Of a stretch of 64,000 nt of DNA, positions 52,345 through 61,511 are shown one piece after another. The stretch covers positions 186,001-250,000 of the forward strand of contig NZ_CP029758.2 of assembly GCF_004006395.2 (NCBI RefSeq). The letters run 5' to 3'. Under the pieces are notes generated by a model. That model was not told the origin of the DNA. It was given only the letters and a program-made list of their open reading frames with translations, and did no database searches. This DNA comes from Clostridium sp. AWRP (GTDB lineage: Bacteria; Bacillota; Clostridia; Clostridiales; Clostridiaceae). Numbering within the stretch: the first letter of the stretch is position 1; each line of letters begins with the position of its first letter. The translations under genes and the position numbers were made by a program.

Positions 52345-52488
52345 CTCTTATCAAGAGAGGCGGAGGGAACAAGGCCCTATGAAACCCGGCAACCAGTGAA
52401 AGTCACCAAGGTGCCAATTCCTGCAGGATTCTGCAAGATAAGAGAGTAGTTAAGTTATTTAACCTCTTCTTATCGAAGAGGTTTTTTT
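52345..52488 (+). promoter_or_regulatory. SAM-I riboswitch (S-box) with terminator
   Basis: The aptamer has closing stem P1 CTCTTATC (52345-52352) with GATAAGAG (52437-52444) and the S-box core GAGGCGGAGGGA, GAAACCCGGCAACC and AAGGTGCCAATTCCTGC. An intrinsic terminator follows at 52461-52488 (AACCTCTTC/GAAGAGGTT, T7). Its 5' arm can pair with the P1 3' strand as the antiterminator. SAM binding should stop transcription before metK. Confidence 0.96.
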
Positions 52489-52547
52489 AATTGAAATGTC
52501 ACTTTTGACATTTCAGTTTTATATTGTGAATATAGGATTTGAATTTG

Positions 52548-52600
52548 CATTTAATGTAAGAGTAATTCATTTAATGTAAGAGTAATTCATTTAATGTAAG
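52548..52600. repeat. 20-bp tandem repeat upstream of metK
   Basis: The unit CATTTAATGTAAGAGTAATT occurs twice in full and once over its first 13 bases, without interruption. It lies between the riboswitch terminator and the metK ribosome binding site. Confidence 0.85.
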
Positions 52601-52633
52601 AAAAAATATGTTTTTACATGGGAGGTATAGAAA

Positions 52634-53809
52634 ATGAGAAAACTATTTACATCTGAATCAGTTACAGAAGGCCATCCAGATAAAATGTGTGATCAGATTT
52701 CAGATGCTATCTTAGATGCCATACTGGAACAAGATCCTTATGGAAGAGTAGCATGTGAAACTGCAACTACTACAGGTATGGTTTTGGTTATGGGTGAGAT
52801 ATCAACCAATTGTTATATCGATATTTCAAAAATAGTTAGAAATACTGTAAGAGAAATAGGATATACTAGAGCTAAATATGGATTTGACTGCGATACTTGT
52901 TCGGTAATAAGTTCGATTGATGAACAATCATCGGATATAGCTATGGGAGTTGATAAAGCCTTAGAAGCCAAGGAAGGTTCAATGGAAGCCATAGAAGCTA
53001 TAGGCGCTGGAGATCAGGGCATGATGTTCGGATTTGCTACAAATGAAACTCAAGAATACATGCCTATGCCAATAAGCCTTGCTCACAAACTTGCAAAAAG
53101 ATTAGCACAGGTTAGAAAAGATAAAATTTTAGATTATTTAAGGCCAGATGGAAAAACTCAAGTTACTATAGAATATGAGGACAATAAACCAGTTAGAGTT
53201 GATACCATAGTAGTATCTACTCAGCATGACGAAATGGTAACTAGAAAACAAATTGAAACAGACATAATAAACAATGTAATAAGACCTGTTGTACCACGAG
53301 AGTTTTTAGATTATAAAACTAAGTATTTTATAAATCCAACAGGAAGATTTGTTGTTGGAGGTCCTCAGGGAGATTCTGGACTTACAGGAAGAAAGATAAT
53401 AGTAGATACCTACGGTGGTTATGGAAGACATGGCGGCGGTGCTTTTTCTGGTAAAGATCCAACCAAGGTTGATAGATCTGCTGCTTATGCTGCAAGGTGG
53501 GTAGCAAAAAATTTAGTGGCTGCAGGTATTGCAGATAAGTTGGAAATACAACTTGCTTATGCTATTGGTGTAGCAAAGCCTGTATCTATAACTGTAGATA
53601 CTTTTGGTACAGGAAATATACCGGAAGAAAAAATAGTAGATATAGTAAATAAGGTATTTGATTTGAGACCAGCTGCTATAATAAAAGATTTAAATCTTAG
53701 AAGACCTATATATAGGCAAGTTGCGGCTTATGGACATTTTGGAAGAACTGATATTGATGTACCTTGGGAAAGATTAGATAAAGTTGAAGAAATAAAAAAA
53801 TATATGTAA
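52634..53809 (+). CDS. metK: S-adenosylmethionine synthetase
   Basis: MetK makes SAM from methionine and ATP. The 391-residue product has the N-terminal SESVTEGHPDKMCDQISDAILDA, the GAGDQGMMFGFA motif and the P-loop-like GGGAFSGKDPTKVDRSAAYAAR. Length is normal and the ribosome binding site is GGGAGG. It is controlled by the upstream SAM-I riboswitch, giving end-product feedback, and is followed by a terminator. Confidence 0.98.
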   Translation: MRKLFTSESVTEGHPDKMCDQISDAILDAILEQDPYGRVACETATTTGMVLVMGEISTNCYIDISKIVRNTVREIGYTRAKYGFDCDTCSVISSIDEQSSDIAMGVDKALEAKEGSMEAIEAIGAGDQGMMFGFATNETQEYMPMPISLAHKLAKRLAQVRKDKILDYLRPDGKTQVTIEYEDNKPVRVDTIVVSTQHDEMVTRKQIETDIINNVIRPVVPREFLDYKTKYFINPTGRFVVGGPQGDSGLTGRKIIVDTYGGYGRHGGGAFSGKDPTKVDRSAAYAARWVAKNLVAAGIADKLEIQLAYAIGVAKPVSITVDTFGTGNIPEEKIVDIVNKVFDLRPAAIIKDLNLRRPIYRQVAAYGHFGRTDIDVPWERLDKVEEIKKYM

Positions 53810-53815
53810 ATAATG

Positions 53816-53853
53816 AAAAGCTCTATATTGTAGTATGATATAGAGCTTTTTTA
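53816..53853 (+). terminator. Terminator after metK
   Basis: AAAAGCTCTATAT pairs with ATATAGAGCTTTT around a 9-nt loop, with T6. Confidence 0.88.
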
Positions 53854-53939
53854 ATATGTTAGATTAAGACAAAGTTTAATGTGGTATAATTATTTATAAA
53901 CATATGATTTTGTTTGTAAATAGGAGTAGGAGAGATTCT

Positions 53940-56177
53940 ATGCAAGAATTACAGGGAATTGTAGAGAGTATAATATTTCAAAATAAAGATAATGGGTATG
54001 TAGTTGCTAAAATAAGAGAAAATAAAGACGTAGTAACTATAGTAGGATGTATACCTAATATAATTGAAGGACAAAATTTGAAGGCTGTAGGGGAATGGGT
54101 TCTTCATCCTCAGTTTGGAAATCAATTTAAGGTGCAGGCTTTTGAAGAAATAATACCTAGTACTACTATTGGCATAGAGAGATATTTGGCATCTGGGATA
54201 ATAGCAGGAATAGGCCCTGTAACAGCAAAGAAAATAGTAGAGAAGTTTGGTGAAAATACTCTTCAAATATTGGACAATAACATAGGAAGGCTAAAAGAAA
54301 TAGAAGGTATAGGAACAAAAAAAATAGCTTTAATAGAGGAATCCTATTCTAAACAAAATGAAGTGAGAAATATAATGATATTTTTGCAAACTTATGGAAT
54401 AACTCCCAGCCAGTGTGTTAAGATACATAAAAAATTTGGGGCAGATTCTATAAGTATTGTGAAAGAAAATCCATATACTCTTACAGAAGAAATAAGTGGT
54501 ATAGGTTTTAAAACGGCAGATAAGATAGCAAGAAGCCTTGGAATAGAAAATAATTCTCCATTTAGAATACAAAGTGGAATAAGGTATTTGGTGAACAAGT
54601 TTTGCAGCTTGGGAAATACGTATATGCCTATAGATAACCTTATAAAGGAAGGTGTTGACATACTCCATATAACTCAAAAAGAACTGGAAGAAAACATATA
54701 TGAAAGTTCTGTAAATGGAAAAATAAAATTGGAGAAGTGGGAAGATAAAGTATGTGTATTTTCTATGACTTACTATTATTGTGAATTGAGTGTAACTAGA
54801 AAAATATTGATGCTGGCTTTTACTAAATATAAGGACGTGGATTTTAATATAGACAAAGAGATAGAAGATTTTGAGCAGGAAAATAATATGAACTTTGCTG
54901 TTTCTCAAAAAGAGGCTATTAGAGGGGCAGTTGAAAATGGAGTGGAGATAATAACAGGAGGTCCTGGAACAGGTAAAACTACAATAATTAATTGCATAAT
55001 TAGATTATTTGAAAAAGCAAAGCTTAAAGTTTTAATGGGTGCTCCCACGGGAAGGGCAGCAAAGAGAATGTCAGAATCTACAAAACGAGAATCAAAGACA
55101 ATACATAGGCTTCTTGAAATGGGGGTGGGAAGTGATGAAGAAGCTTTATTTTTTTCAAGAGGAGAGCAATCACCACTGAAATGCGATGTAGTTATTATAG
55201 ATGAGGCTTCTATGATAGATATAGTGCTCATGAATAACTTATTGAAGGCTGTCTCTATGGGAACTAGGTTAATAATAGTAGGTGATGCAGAGCAGCTTCC
55301 ATCTGTAGGACCTGGAAATGTGCTCAGAGACTTCATAGACAGTAAATGTATTAAAGTAGTTAGATTAAAAGAGATATTTAGGCAATCAAAAGAAAGCATG
55401 ATTATAGTTAATGCCCATAAGATAAATTCTGGAGAAATGCCCATTTTAAATAAAAAGAATAAGGATTTCTATTTTATAAAATGTCAGGATCCTTCGGATA
55501 TATTAGATACATTGGTAGGATTAATAGATAAAAGGCTGCCAAATTTTAATAGTAATTGGAATAAAATAGAGGATATTCAAATACTATCTCCTATGAGAAA
55601 GGGAATTTTAGGAGTATCAAATTTAAATAAAAAACTTCAGCAAGTTCTAAATCCTAAAAGCTCTAATAAGAGAGAAAAAAAGTTTAGAGACATTACTTTT
55701 AGGGTAGGAGATAAAGTGATGCAGATTAAAAATAATTATACTTTAAAATGGCAAGGTATTTCAGAAGAAAACAAGGAAAGTGGTATGGGTGTTTTTAATG
55801 GTGATTTTGGATATATAGAAGACATAGATGAAGAAAAAAATAGAGTGGTAGTTGTGTTTGACGAAGAAAAAAGAGTCATATATGATAGTATGTACTTAGA
55901 TGAGTTGGATTTATCTTATGCAATAACCATACATAAAAGTCAAGGTAGTGAATTCCCGGTAATTATTATACCTATGTTTATGGGACCGCCGCTGCTTATG
56001 AATAGAAATTTATTGTATACGGCTATAACTAGGGCAAAACAGATGGTAATACTTGTGGGAAGTTTAAAAGCCTTAAATTTTATGATAAATAATAATAAAA
56101 GTTTTGAAAGGTATTCGTTATTGAAATATAGAATAATGGATATAATGGAGAGTGAAACAAATGCTACTGTGGAATGA
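53940..56177 (+). CDS. recD2: RecD2 DNA helicase
   Basis: RecD2 is a 5'-3' superfamily 1B helicase found without RecBC, linked to replication fork maintenance and repair. The 745-residue product starts at ATG 53940 after TAGGAGA; an in-frame ATG 36 nt earlier lacks a site. It has an N-terminal OB-like domain, helix-hairpin-helix repeats (about 95-215), Walker A GGPGTGKTTII at about 340, Walker B VVIIDEASMID and the C-terminal UvrD-like motif YAITIHKSQGSEFPVIIIP. Its end overlaps the next gene by 17 nt. Confidence 0.95.
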   Translation: MQELQGIVESIIFQNKDNGYVVAKIRENKDVVTIVGCIPNIIEGQNLKAVGEWVLHPQFGNQFKVQAFEEIIPSTTIGIERYLASGIIAGIGPVTAKKIVEKFGENTLQILDNNIGRLKEIEGIGTKKIALIEESYSKQNEVRNIMIFLQTYGITPSQCVKIHKKFGADSISIVKENPYTLTEEISGIGFKTADKIARSLGIENNSPFRIQSGIRYLVNKFCSLGNTYMPIDNLIKEGVDILHITQKELEENIYESSVNGKIKLEKWEDKVCVFSMTYYYCELSVTRKILMLAFTKYKDVDFNIDKEIEDFEQENNMNFAVSQKEAIRGAVENGVEIITGGPGTGKTTIINCIIRLFEKAKLKVLMGAPTGRAAKRMSESTKRESKTIHRLLEMGVGSDEEALFFSRGEQSPLKCDVVIIDEASMIDIVLMNNLLKAVSMGTRLIIVGDAEQLPSVGPGNVLRDFIDSKCIKVVRLKEIFRQSKESMIIVNAHKINSGEMPILNKKNKDFYFIKCQDPSDILDTLVGLIDKRLPNFNSNWNKIEDIQILSPMRKGILGVSNLNKKLQQVLNPKSSNKREKKFRDITFRVGDKVMQIKNNYTLKWQGISEENKESGMGVFNGDFGYIEDIDEEKNRVVVVFDEEKRVIYDSMYLDELDLSYAITIHKSQGSEFPVIIIPMFMGPPLLMNRNLLYTAITRAKQMVILVGSLKALNFMINNNKSFERYSLLKYRIMDIMESETNATVE

Positions 56178-57183
56178 AACATGTCTTATTAATGAGAGAA
56201 AAAAAATAAGTGAGAATATAGTAAAATGGAGTGGTACCAAAGATACTTTTTTAAATTGCATTTCAGTTCCTTACAATTCTACTGAAATCTTTCTGGGGGT
56301 TATTGAAAAGTACATAAGACAAAATAAAAACATTATTTATATTACTAACGAAAAAATGGGTAATGTGGATATAATAAAAAATATAAAAAAGTATACACAT
56401 TTTATGGACTATCACTATGTAAAAGGAGGTAAAAGTAATTTAAATTGTAAATTGCAGATATGCAATTTTGAAAATGCGGCAAAATTGGAAAAGGAGTTTG
56501 AATTAGTCATATATGATGATATAAGTAGTTTTTCATTATACAATAAGTACGAGATATGCAAATTAATTAGCAAATTAACTCATGAGGATAGTAAAGCTAT
56601 AATATATTCTATAGAAAGTATAGTTGAAAATAGCAAAAAGGTATTTTTGCCTGCTAAGAATGAAGGATTAATAATCGAACCGAGGAGTATACTTACTAGA
56701 CTGAATATGAATAAAGAAATGCCTTTTTTGGTATACGATTATTTAAAATGGTCAATAAGTATAGGTAAGAAGATAATAATATATGTACCCAGCGAATATA
56801 AAATAGATATGGTAGCTTCATATATGCATAAATATTGTAAAAGTTTAACACAGGATATAGTATGTTTTGCTAATGGGGAAACGAATAAGAAATTAATCTA
56901 TAAGTTTTTACAGACAAAAAACTCAGTATTAATAACTAACTGTTTTGAACAAACTGTATTAAATGCAAAAAATTCAGAATTAATAGTATATTTTGCAGAT
57001 GATGTTAACTTTACTTATAAAGAATTTGTTTACTTGTGTGGGAGTGTTGGAAGAGGTGAAAAAAATTTAAAAGAGGAGGTTATACTGGTTTCCAATGTAG
57101 AGACAGAAGAGATTGAGAAAGCAAAGAGTATAACTAGTAATTTTAATAGGGAAGCATGGAACATGGGATTACTAAAAATTTAA
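56161..57183 (+). CDS. ComFA-like helicase-fold protein without Walker A
   Basis: This 340-residue protein starts at ATG 56161, 8 nt after GGAGAG. The context (recD2 before, comFC after) and parts of the sequence suggest a diverged ComFA, the late-competence DNA uptake ATPase. Where ComFA has GxGKT it reads WSGTKDTFLNCISVPYNSTEIF, with no Walker A lysine. A DExD-like position reads VIYDDISSF, and a motif VI-like GSVGRGEKNLKEEVILVSN is near the end. The ComFA zinc cysteines are absent. ATPase activity is therefore doubtful. The ComFA assignment itself is inference. Confidence 0.6.
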   Translation: MLLWNETCLINERKKISENIVKWSGTKDTFLNCISVPYNSTEIFLGVIEKYIRQNKNIIYITNEKMGNVDIIKNIKKYTHFMDYHYVKGGKSNLNCKLQICNFENAAKLEKEFELVIYDDISSFSLYNKYEICKLISKLTHEDSKAIIYSIESIVENSKKVFLPAKNEGLIIEPRSILTRLNMNKEMPFLVYDYLKWSISIGKKIIIYVPSEYKIDMVASYMHKYCKSLTQDIVCFANGETNKKLIYKFLQTKNSVLITNCFEQTVLNAKNSELIVYFADDVNFTYKEFVYLCGSVGRGEKNLKEEVILVSNVETEEIEKAKSITSNFNREAWNMGLLKI

Positions 57184-57836
57184 AATTTTTATTGGATTGT
57201 GTACTAGGGCTTATATATTGTGGAGATGAAAGATGTATACTGTGTAAAAAGGATATATATGATGATAGAACCATATGTAAAGATTGTGAAAGCAATATAA
57301 AAGTTTGTAAAGACAGTTTTGAAATTGGATATGATGATAAAAAATTTCAATGCTATAGTAGTGCTTATTATTCTGGAACGATGATGGAACTTATAATAAA
57401 ATTAAAATACAAGAGTTCTTTTAAAGCTGGAGATGTCATAGCAAAGTGTATGAGAGATATTATGACTAGCAATCACATTGACTTTAATGTTTTTACATAT
57501 GTACCTATGACTAAGAAAGCATTGAAAAATAGAGGATATAATCAAGCTGAATATTTGGCGAACAGTTTGGCAAGGTATGCTAATAAGCCTGTTATATGCT
57601 GTCTAGACAAAATAAAGGAAACAAAGGATCAAATAGGATTGGATAAAACAGAGAGATGGAGTAATATGTCAGAAAGCTTTCAGGTACGCAATAAAAAAAT
57701 TATAGAAAATAAAAAAATTTTGTTAATAGATGATGTTTTAACTACTGGTGCTACAGCTTTTGGGTGCTGTTCAGAACTTTTGAAAAATGGAGCAAAAAAA
57801 ATTAGCGTATTGACTGGAGCAAAAAGTAGAGTATAA
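57156..57836 (+). CDS. comFC: ComFC-like phosphoribosyltransferase-fold protein
   Basis: This 226-residue protein has an N-terminal zinc-ribbon-like cluster (CGDERCILCKKDIYDDRTICKDC) and a C-terminal PRTase domain with KILLIDDVLTTGATAFGC. ComFC proteins are needed for natural transformation in several bacteria. The start overlaps the preceding gene by 28 nt. The last codons of the gene contain the sigma-A promoter of the raiA RNA. Confidence 0.92.
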   Translation: MEHGITKNLKFLLDCVLGLIYCGDERCILCKKDIYDDRTICKDCESNIKVCKDSFEIGYDDKKFQCYSSAYYSGTMMELIIKLKYKSSFKAGDVIAKCMRDIMTSNHIDFNVFTYVPMTKKALKNRGYNQAEYLANSLARYANKPVICCLDKIKETKDQIGLDKTERWSNMSESFQVRNKKIIENKKILLIDDVLTTGATAFGCCSELLKNGAKKISVLTGAKSRV

Positions 57837-57837
57837 T
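57810..57837 (+). promoter_or_regulatory. Sigma-A promoter of raiA RNA inside comFC
   Basis: TTGACT (57810-57815), 16 nt, TATAAT (57832-57837). The expected start site, about 57844, lies just before the first base-paired nucleotide of the RNA at 57847. The promoter overlaps the comFC stop codon. Confidence 0.8.
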
Positions 57838-57846
57838 TTTATTAGT

Positions 57847-58104
57847 CAAGTTAGGTCTGTGGTTGAAAGTCGATGCCAGTCGCAGGCGAAACGATCCACG
57901 TAAGTTAGATAAAATATTTAATGAGCATGGTGCGGCTTAGAAGTAAGTCCTGCCGTAAAATACGAGAGGATTAGTAGTGAGAGGTTAATTCCCGGTAGCG
58001 AAAGTTCCAGCAGGCGAGTGTGGGGGCAAAGACCAGGTCAGCTAACTTGCAAATGCACTAACAGTGCAATATAGTAGCCTTTTTTAAGGCTGCTGTATTA
58101 ATTT
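57847..58104 (+). ncRNA. raiA-motif noncoding RNA
   Basis: The region between comFC and the hpf (raiA) gene is G+C-richer than its surroundings and strongly structured. The closing helix is CAAGTTAG (57847-57854) with CTAACTTG (58042-58049), about 203 nt. This position, size and the conserved-looking islands (GATGCCAGTCGCAGGCGAAACG, GTAGCGAAAGTTCCAGCAGG) fit the raiA motif, a large structured RNA known from Firmicutes and Actinobacteria upstream of raiA/hpf genes. It has its own promoter, and a terminator-like stem (58069-58099) follows, so it is probably an independent RNA rather than only an mRNA leader. The rest of the gap to hpf holds nothing I recognise. Confidence 0.85.
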
Positions 58105-58269
58105 TAAAAGGTTATTTATTATTAGTTTTTGCTATTAATTAAGAAAGTAGTATGAATGTGTCGTTAATAGCTATTGTAATTTATGATAAACAGTATTAAA
58201 ATATAACTAACAAAACATAGATTAATCCTTTACATATGTTTAGGATTACAATAGGAAGGGGCTGGAAAT

Positions 58270-58797
58270 ATGAAAATAACTGTAAAAGGGAAAAATATCG
58301 TGGTAACTGATGCATTGAAAAATGCGGTGGATAAGAAGCTATGTAAGCTAGAAAAATATTTCAACCCTGATGTAGTAGCACATGCTACATTAAGCGTACA
58401 AAAAACTAGACAAATAATTGAGGTCACTATTCCTTTTGGGGGAGTTATACTAAGAGGAGAAGAAGGAAACTCAGATATGTATGCTTCAATTGATTTAGTT
58501 GTGGATAAATTAGAGAGACAGATAAGAAAGCAAAAGACAAAACTGCTAAGAAGAAATAATTCAGAATCTTTAAGATTCCAATTCATACCAGATGAGTCAG
58601 AAAAAGATAAACAAGAACAAAAAATAGTTAGAACCAAAAAATTTGCAATAAAACCAATGTCATCTGAAGAGGCAGTCCTTCAAATGGAACTTTTAGGTCA
58701 TAGTTTCTTTGTATATCAGGATGCTGAAAATGGAGAAGTGAATGTAGTATATAAAAGACGGGATGGAAATTACGGATTAATAGAGCCTGAATTTTAA
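58270..58797 (+). CDS. hpf: Long-form hibernation promoting factor
   Basis: HPF binds the 30S subunit and pairs ribosomes into inactive 100S dimers in stationary phase. The 175-residue product has the N-terminal S30AE/RaiA domain (MKITVKGKNIVVTDALKNAVDKKL ... SIDLVVDKLERQIRKQK) and the C-terminal dimerisation domain (KPMSSEEAVLQMELLGHSFFVYQDAENGEVNVVYKRRDGNYGLIEPE), so it is the long form. GAAGGGG precedes the ATG. It is downstream of the raiA-motif RNA. Confidence 0.96.
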   Translation: MKITVKGKNIVVTDALKNAVDKKLCKLEKYFNPDVVAHATLSVQKTRQIIEVTIPFGGVILRGEEGNSDMYASIDLVVDKLERQIRKQKTKLLRRNNSESLRFQFIPDESEKDKQEQKIVRTKKFAIKPMSSEEAVLQMELLGHSFFVYQDAENGEVNVVYKRRDGNYGLIEPEF

Positions 58798-58811
58798 AAG
58801 TTAGATGCAAT

Positions 58812-58842
58812 AAAGGGGGAGCATAAAGCTTCCTCTTTTTAT
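58812..58842 (+). terminator. Terminator after hpf
   Basis: GGGGGAGC pairs with GCTTCCTC (two G-T pairs) around ATAAA, followed by T5. Confidence 0.75.
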
Positions 58843-58977
58843 GGCTTAAAAATAGGCAGTATATTATTAAACTAAGGTAAACTATTATTTAATAAGTTGA
58901 ATACCCAATAATTAGATGATATAATTTATAAAGTGTATACTTTTGTAAACAAATTTAACATGGTGAGGATGAAAATA

Positions 58978-61491
58978 ATGAAACTTTTTCAGAAAATATT
59001 CGGTTCATATAGTGAACGGGAAGTAAAAAGAGTTATCCCTATAGTAGATAAAATAGACAGTTTGGACTCAAAAATGCAGGGATTGACTAATGAAGAACTT
59101 AGAGCAAAGACAGATGAATTTAAAGATAGACTTTCTAAGGGTGAATCTTTAGATGAAATATTACCTGAAGCTTTTGCTGTTGTTAGAGAGGTAGGATATA
59201 GAACAATAGGTTTAAAGCAATATAGAGAGCAACTAATAGGTGGAGTAGTGCTCCATCAAGGAAGAATATCAGAGATGAAAACTGGTGAAGGTAAAACACT
59301 TGTTGCTACCGCACCTGCATATTTAAATGCACTTACAGGAAAAGGAGTTCATATAGTTACAGTAAATGACTATCTGGCAAAAAGAGATAGAGATACCATG
59401 GCACCTATATATGAAGCACTAGGACTTAAAGTAGGTGTAATACTACATGATTTGGATCAAACGCAGAGACAGGAAGCATACAATTGTGATATAACTTACG
59501 GAACTAATAGTGAGTTTGGGTTTGACTATTTGAGAGACAATATGGTTATTTATAAAGAAGAAAGAGTACAAAGAGGGCTTAACTTTGTTATAGTGGATGA
59601 GGTTGACTCTATTTTAATCGATGAAGCAAGAACACCTCTTATTATTTCAGGTGAAGGAGAAAAGTCAACAGAATTTTACAATATTGCGGATCACTTTGCA
59701 AAATCGTTAAAAAAAGAGGATTATGATGTAGATGAAAAGGCAAATTCAGTAATACTTACAGATACAGGTGTAAAAAAGGCTGAAAACTTCTTCCAATTGG
59801 CCAACTATGCGGATCCAGAGAATATGGAGATACAGCATTATGTAGTTCAATCTTTGAAAGCTAACTATATAATGAAAAGAGATAAAGATTATATGGTAAA
59901 AAATGGAGAAGTACTCATTGTAGATGAATTTACAGGAAGAATGATGGAAGGCAGAAGATACAGCGATGGGTTACATCAAGCTATAGAAGCTAAGGAAAAT
60001 GTAAAAGTAGAGAGAGAATCAAAGACACTTGCAACTATTACTTATCAAAATTATTTTAGGATGTTTAATAAATTATCAGGTATGACAGGTACTGCACTGA
60101 CGGAGGAAAACGAATTTAGAGAAATATACGGACTTGATGTAATAGTAATACCTACTCATAAACCTATAGCGAGAATGGATTACCCTGATGTAGTTTATAA
60201 AAGTGCGAAAGGAAAGTTTAAAGCTATAGCAGATGAAATATATGAAACCTATAAAAAGGGTCAGCCTGTACTTGTAGGTACAGTAAGTATAGAAAAATCT
60301 GAGTTACTTTCAGATATGTTAAAGAAAAGAGGAGTGCCTCACCAAGTTCTAAATGCTAAGTTTCATGAAATGGAAGCAGAAATAATTTCTCACGCAGGAG
60401 AAAAGGGAACAATTACTATAGCAACTAATATGGCAGGTCGTGGTACTGATATAAAGCTTGGCAAGGGTGTAGTTGCCCTTGGTGGACTTAAAATAATAGG
60501 AACTGAAAGACATGAGTCAAGAAGAATTGATAACCAACTTAGAGGACGTTCAGGGCGTCAAGGAGATCCAGGTACATCAAGATTTTATGTATCACTAGAA
60601 GATGATCTGATGAGAATATTTGGTTCAGATAGACTTCAGGGAATAGTTGAAAAATTGGGACTCAAAGAAGATGAGGCCATAGAAAGTAAAATGGTTACAA
60701 ATGCTATAGAAGGTGCACAGAAAAAGGTAGAAGGAAATAACTTTGATATAAGAAAAACTTTACTTCAATATGACGATGTAATAAATAAGCAGAGGGAAAT
60801 TATATATAGACAGAGATCTCAGGTACTTGAGGGAGAAGACCTTAGAGATTACATGATTGATATGATAAAAAGCTTAGTAACTTCTGTTGTAGATTCTCAT
60901 ATATCTGGTATAGAAGAAGATTTTGAAGATGAAGTAGAAAAGCTAATGAAATATATGGAAGAAGTTTATGTACAAAAAGATTCCGTAAAGAAAGAAAATA
61001 TTATAAATCTTTCTAATGAAGAAATTAAACAGAAATATATAGATATAGGCCAAAAAATTTATGAAGAAAAAGAAGAAGAGTGTACTCCAGAGCAGATGAG
61101 AGAAATTGAGAGAGTTATTTTACTTAGAGTTGTTGATACAAAGTGGATGGATCATATAGATGATATGGAGCACTTAAAGAGAGCTATTGGACTTAGAGCC
61201 TACAGGCAGCAGGAGCCAGCGCAAGCATATCAGTTTGAAGGCAGCGAAATGTTTGAGGAAATGATATATAATATTAAGTTGGATACTGTTAAGTATCTTC
61301 TTCATGTACAAATCGAAAAAGCACCTGAGAGAGAAAGGGTAGCTAAGAACGTAGTTACTAATCAAGGTGAAGAAACTGCAATGAAGAAAAAACCTATAAG
61401 GAAAGAAAAAACTGTAGGAAGAAATGATCCTTGTCCTTGTGGCAGCGGTAAAAAGTATAAAAATTGTTGTGGAAGACTTGCAAATAACTAA
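58978..61491 (+). CDS. secA: Protein translocase ATPase SecA
   Basis: SecA drives proteins through SecYEG. The 837-residue product starts at ATG 58978 (MKLFQKIFGSYSERE) after GGTGAGGA; in-frame ATGs up to 45 nt earlier lack a site. It has Walker A MKTGEGKT at residues 100-107, Walker B VIVDEVDSILIDEARTPLI, the NBD2 motif GTDIKLGKGV and RGRSGRQGDPG, and a C-terminal zinc motif NDPCPCGSGKKYKNCCG that binds SecB or ribosomes. prfB follows 20 nt later, the conserved order. Confidence 0.97.
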   Translation: MKLFQKIFGSYSEREVKRVIPIVDKIDSLDSKMQGLTNEELRAKTDEFKDRLSKGESLDEILPEAFAVVREVGYRTIGLKQYREQLIGGVVLHQGRISEMKTGEGKTLVATAPAYLNALTGKGVHIVTVNDYLAKRDRDTMAPIYEALGLKVGVILHDLDQTQRQEAYNCDITYGTNSEFGFDYLRDNMVIYKEERVQRGLNFVIVDEVDSILIDEARTPLIISGEGEKSTEFYNIADHFAKSLKKEDYDVDEKANSVILTDTGVKKAENFFQLANYADPENMEIQHYVVQSLKANYIMKRDKDYMVKNGEVLIVDEFTGRMMEGRRYSDGLHQAIEAKENVKVERESKTLATITYQNYFRMFNKLSGMTGTALTEENEFREIYGLDVIVIPTHKPIARMDYPDVVYKSAKGKFKAIADEIYETYKKGQPVLVGTVSIEKSELLSDMLKKRGVPHQVLNAKFHEMEAEIISHAGEKGTITIATNMAGRGTDIKLGKGVVALGGLKIIGTERHESRRIDNQLRGRSGRQGDPGTSRFYVSLEDDLMRIFGSDRLQGIVEKLGLKEDEAIESKMVTNAIEGAQKKVEGNNFDIRKTLLQYDDVINKQREIIYRQRSQVLEGEDLRDYMIDMIKSLVTSVVDSHISGIEEDFEDEVEKLMKYMEEVYVQKDSVKKENIINLSNEEIKQKYIDIGQKIYEEKEEECTPEQMREIERVILLRVVDTKWMDHIDDMEHLKRAIGLRAYRQQEPAQAYQFEGSEMFEEMIYNIKLDTVKYLLHVQIEKAPERERVAKNVVTNQGEETAMKKKPIRKEKTVGRNDPCPCGSGKKYKNCCGRLANN

Positions 61492-61511
61492 GATGATATT
61501 GAGGTGGTCGT

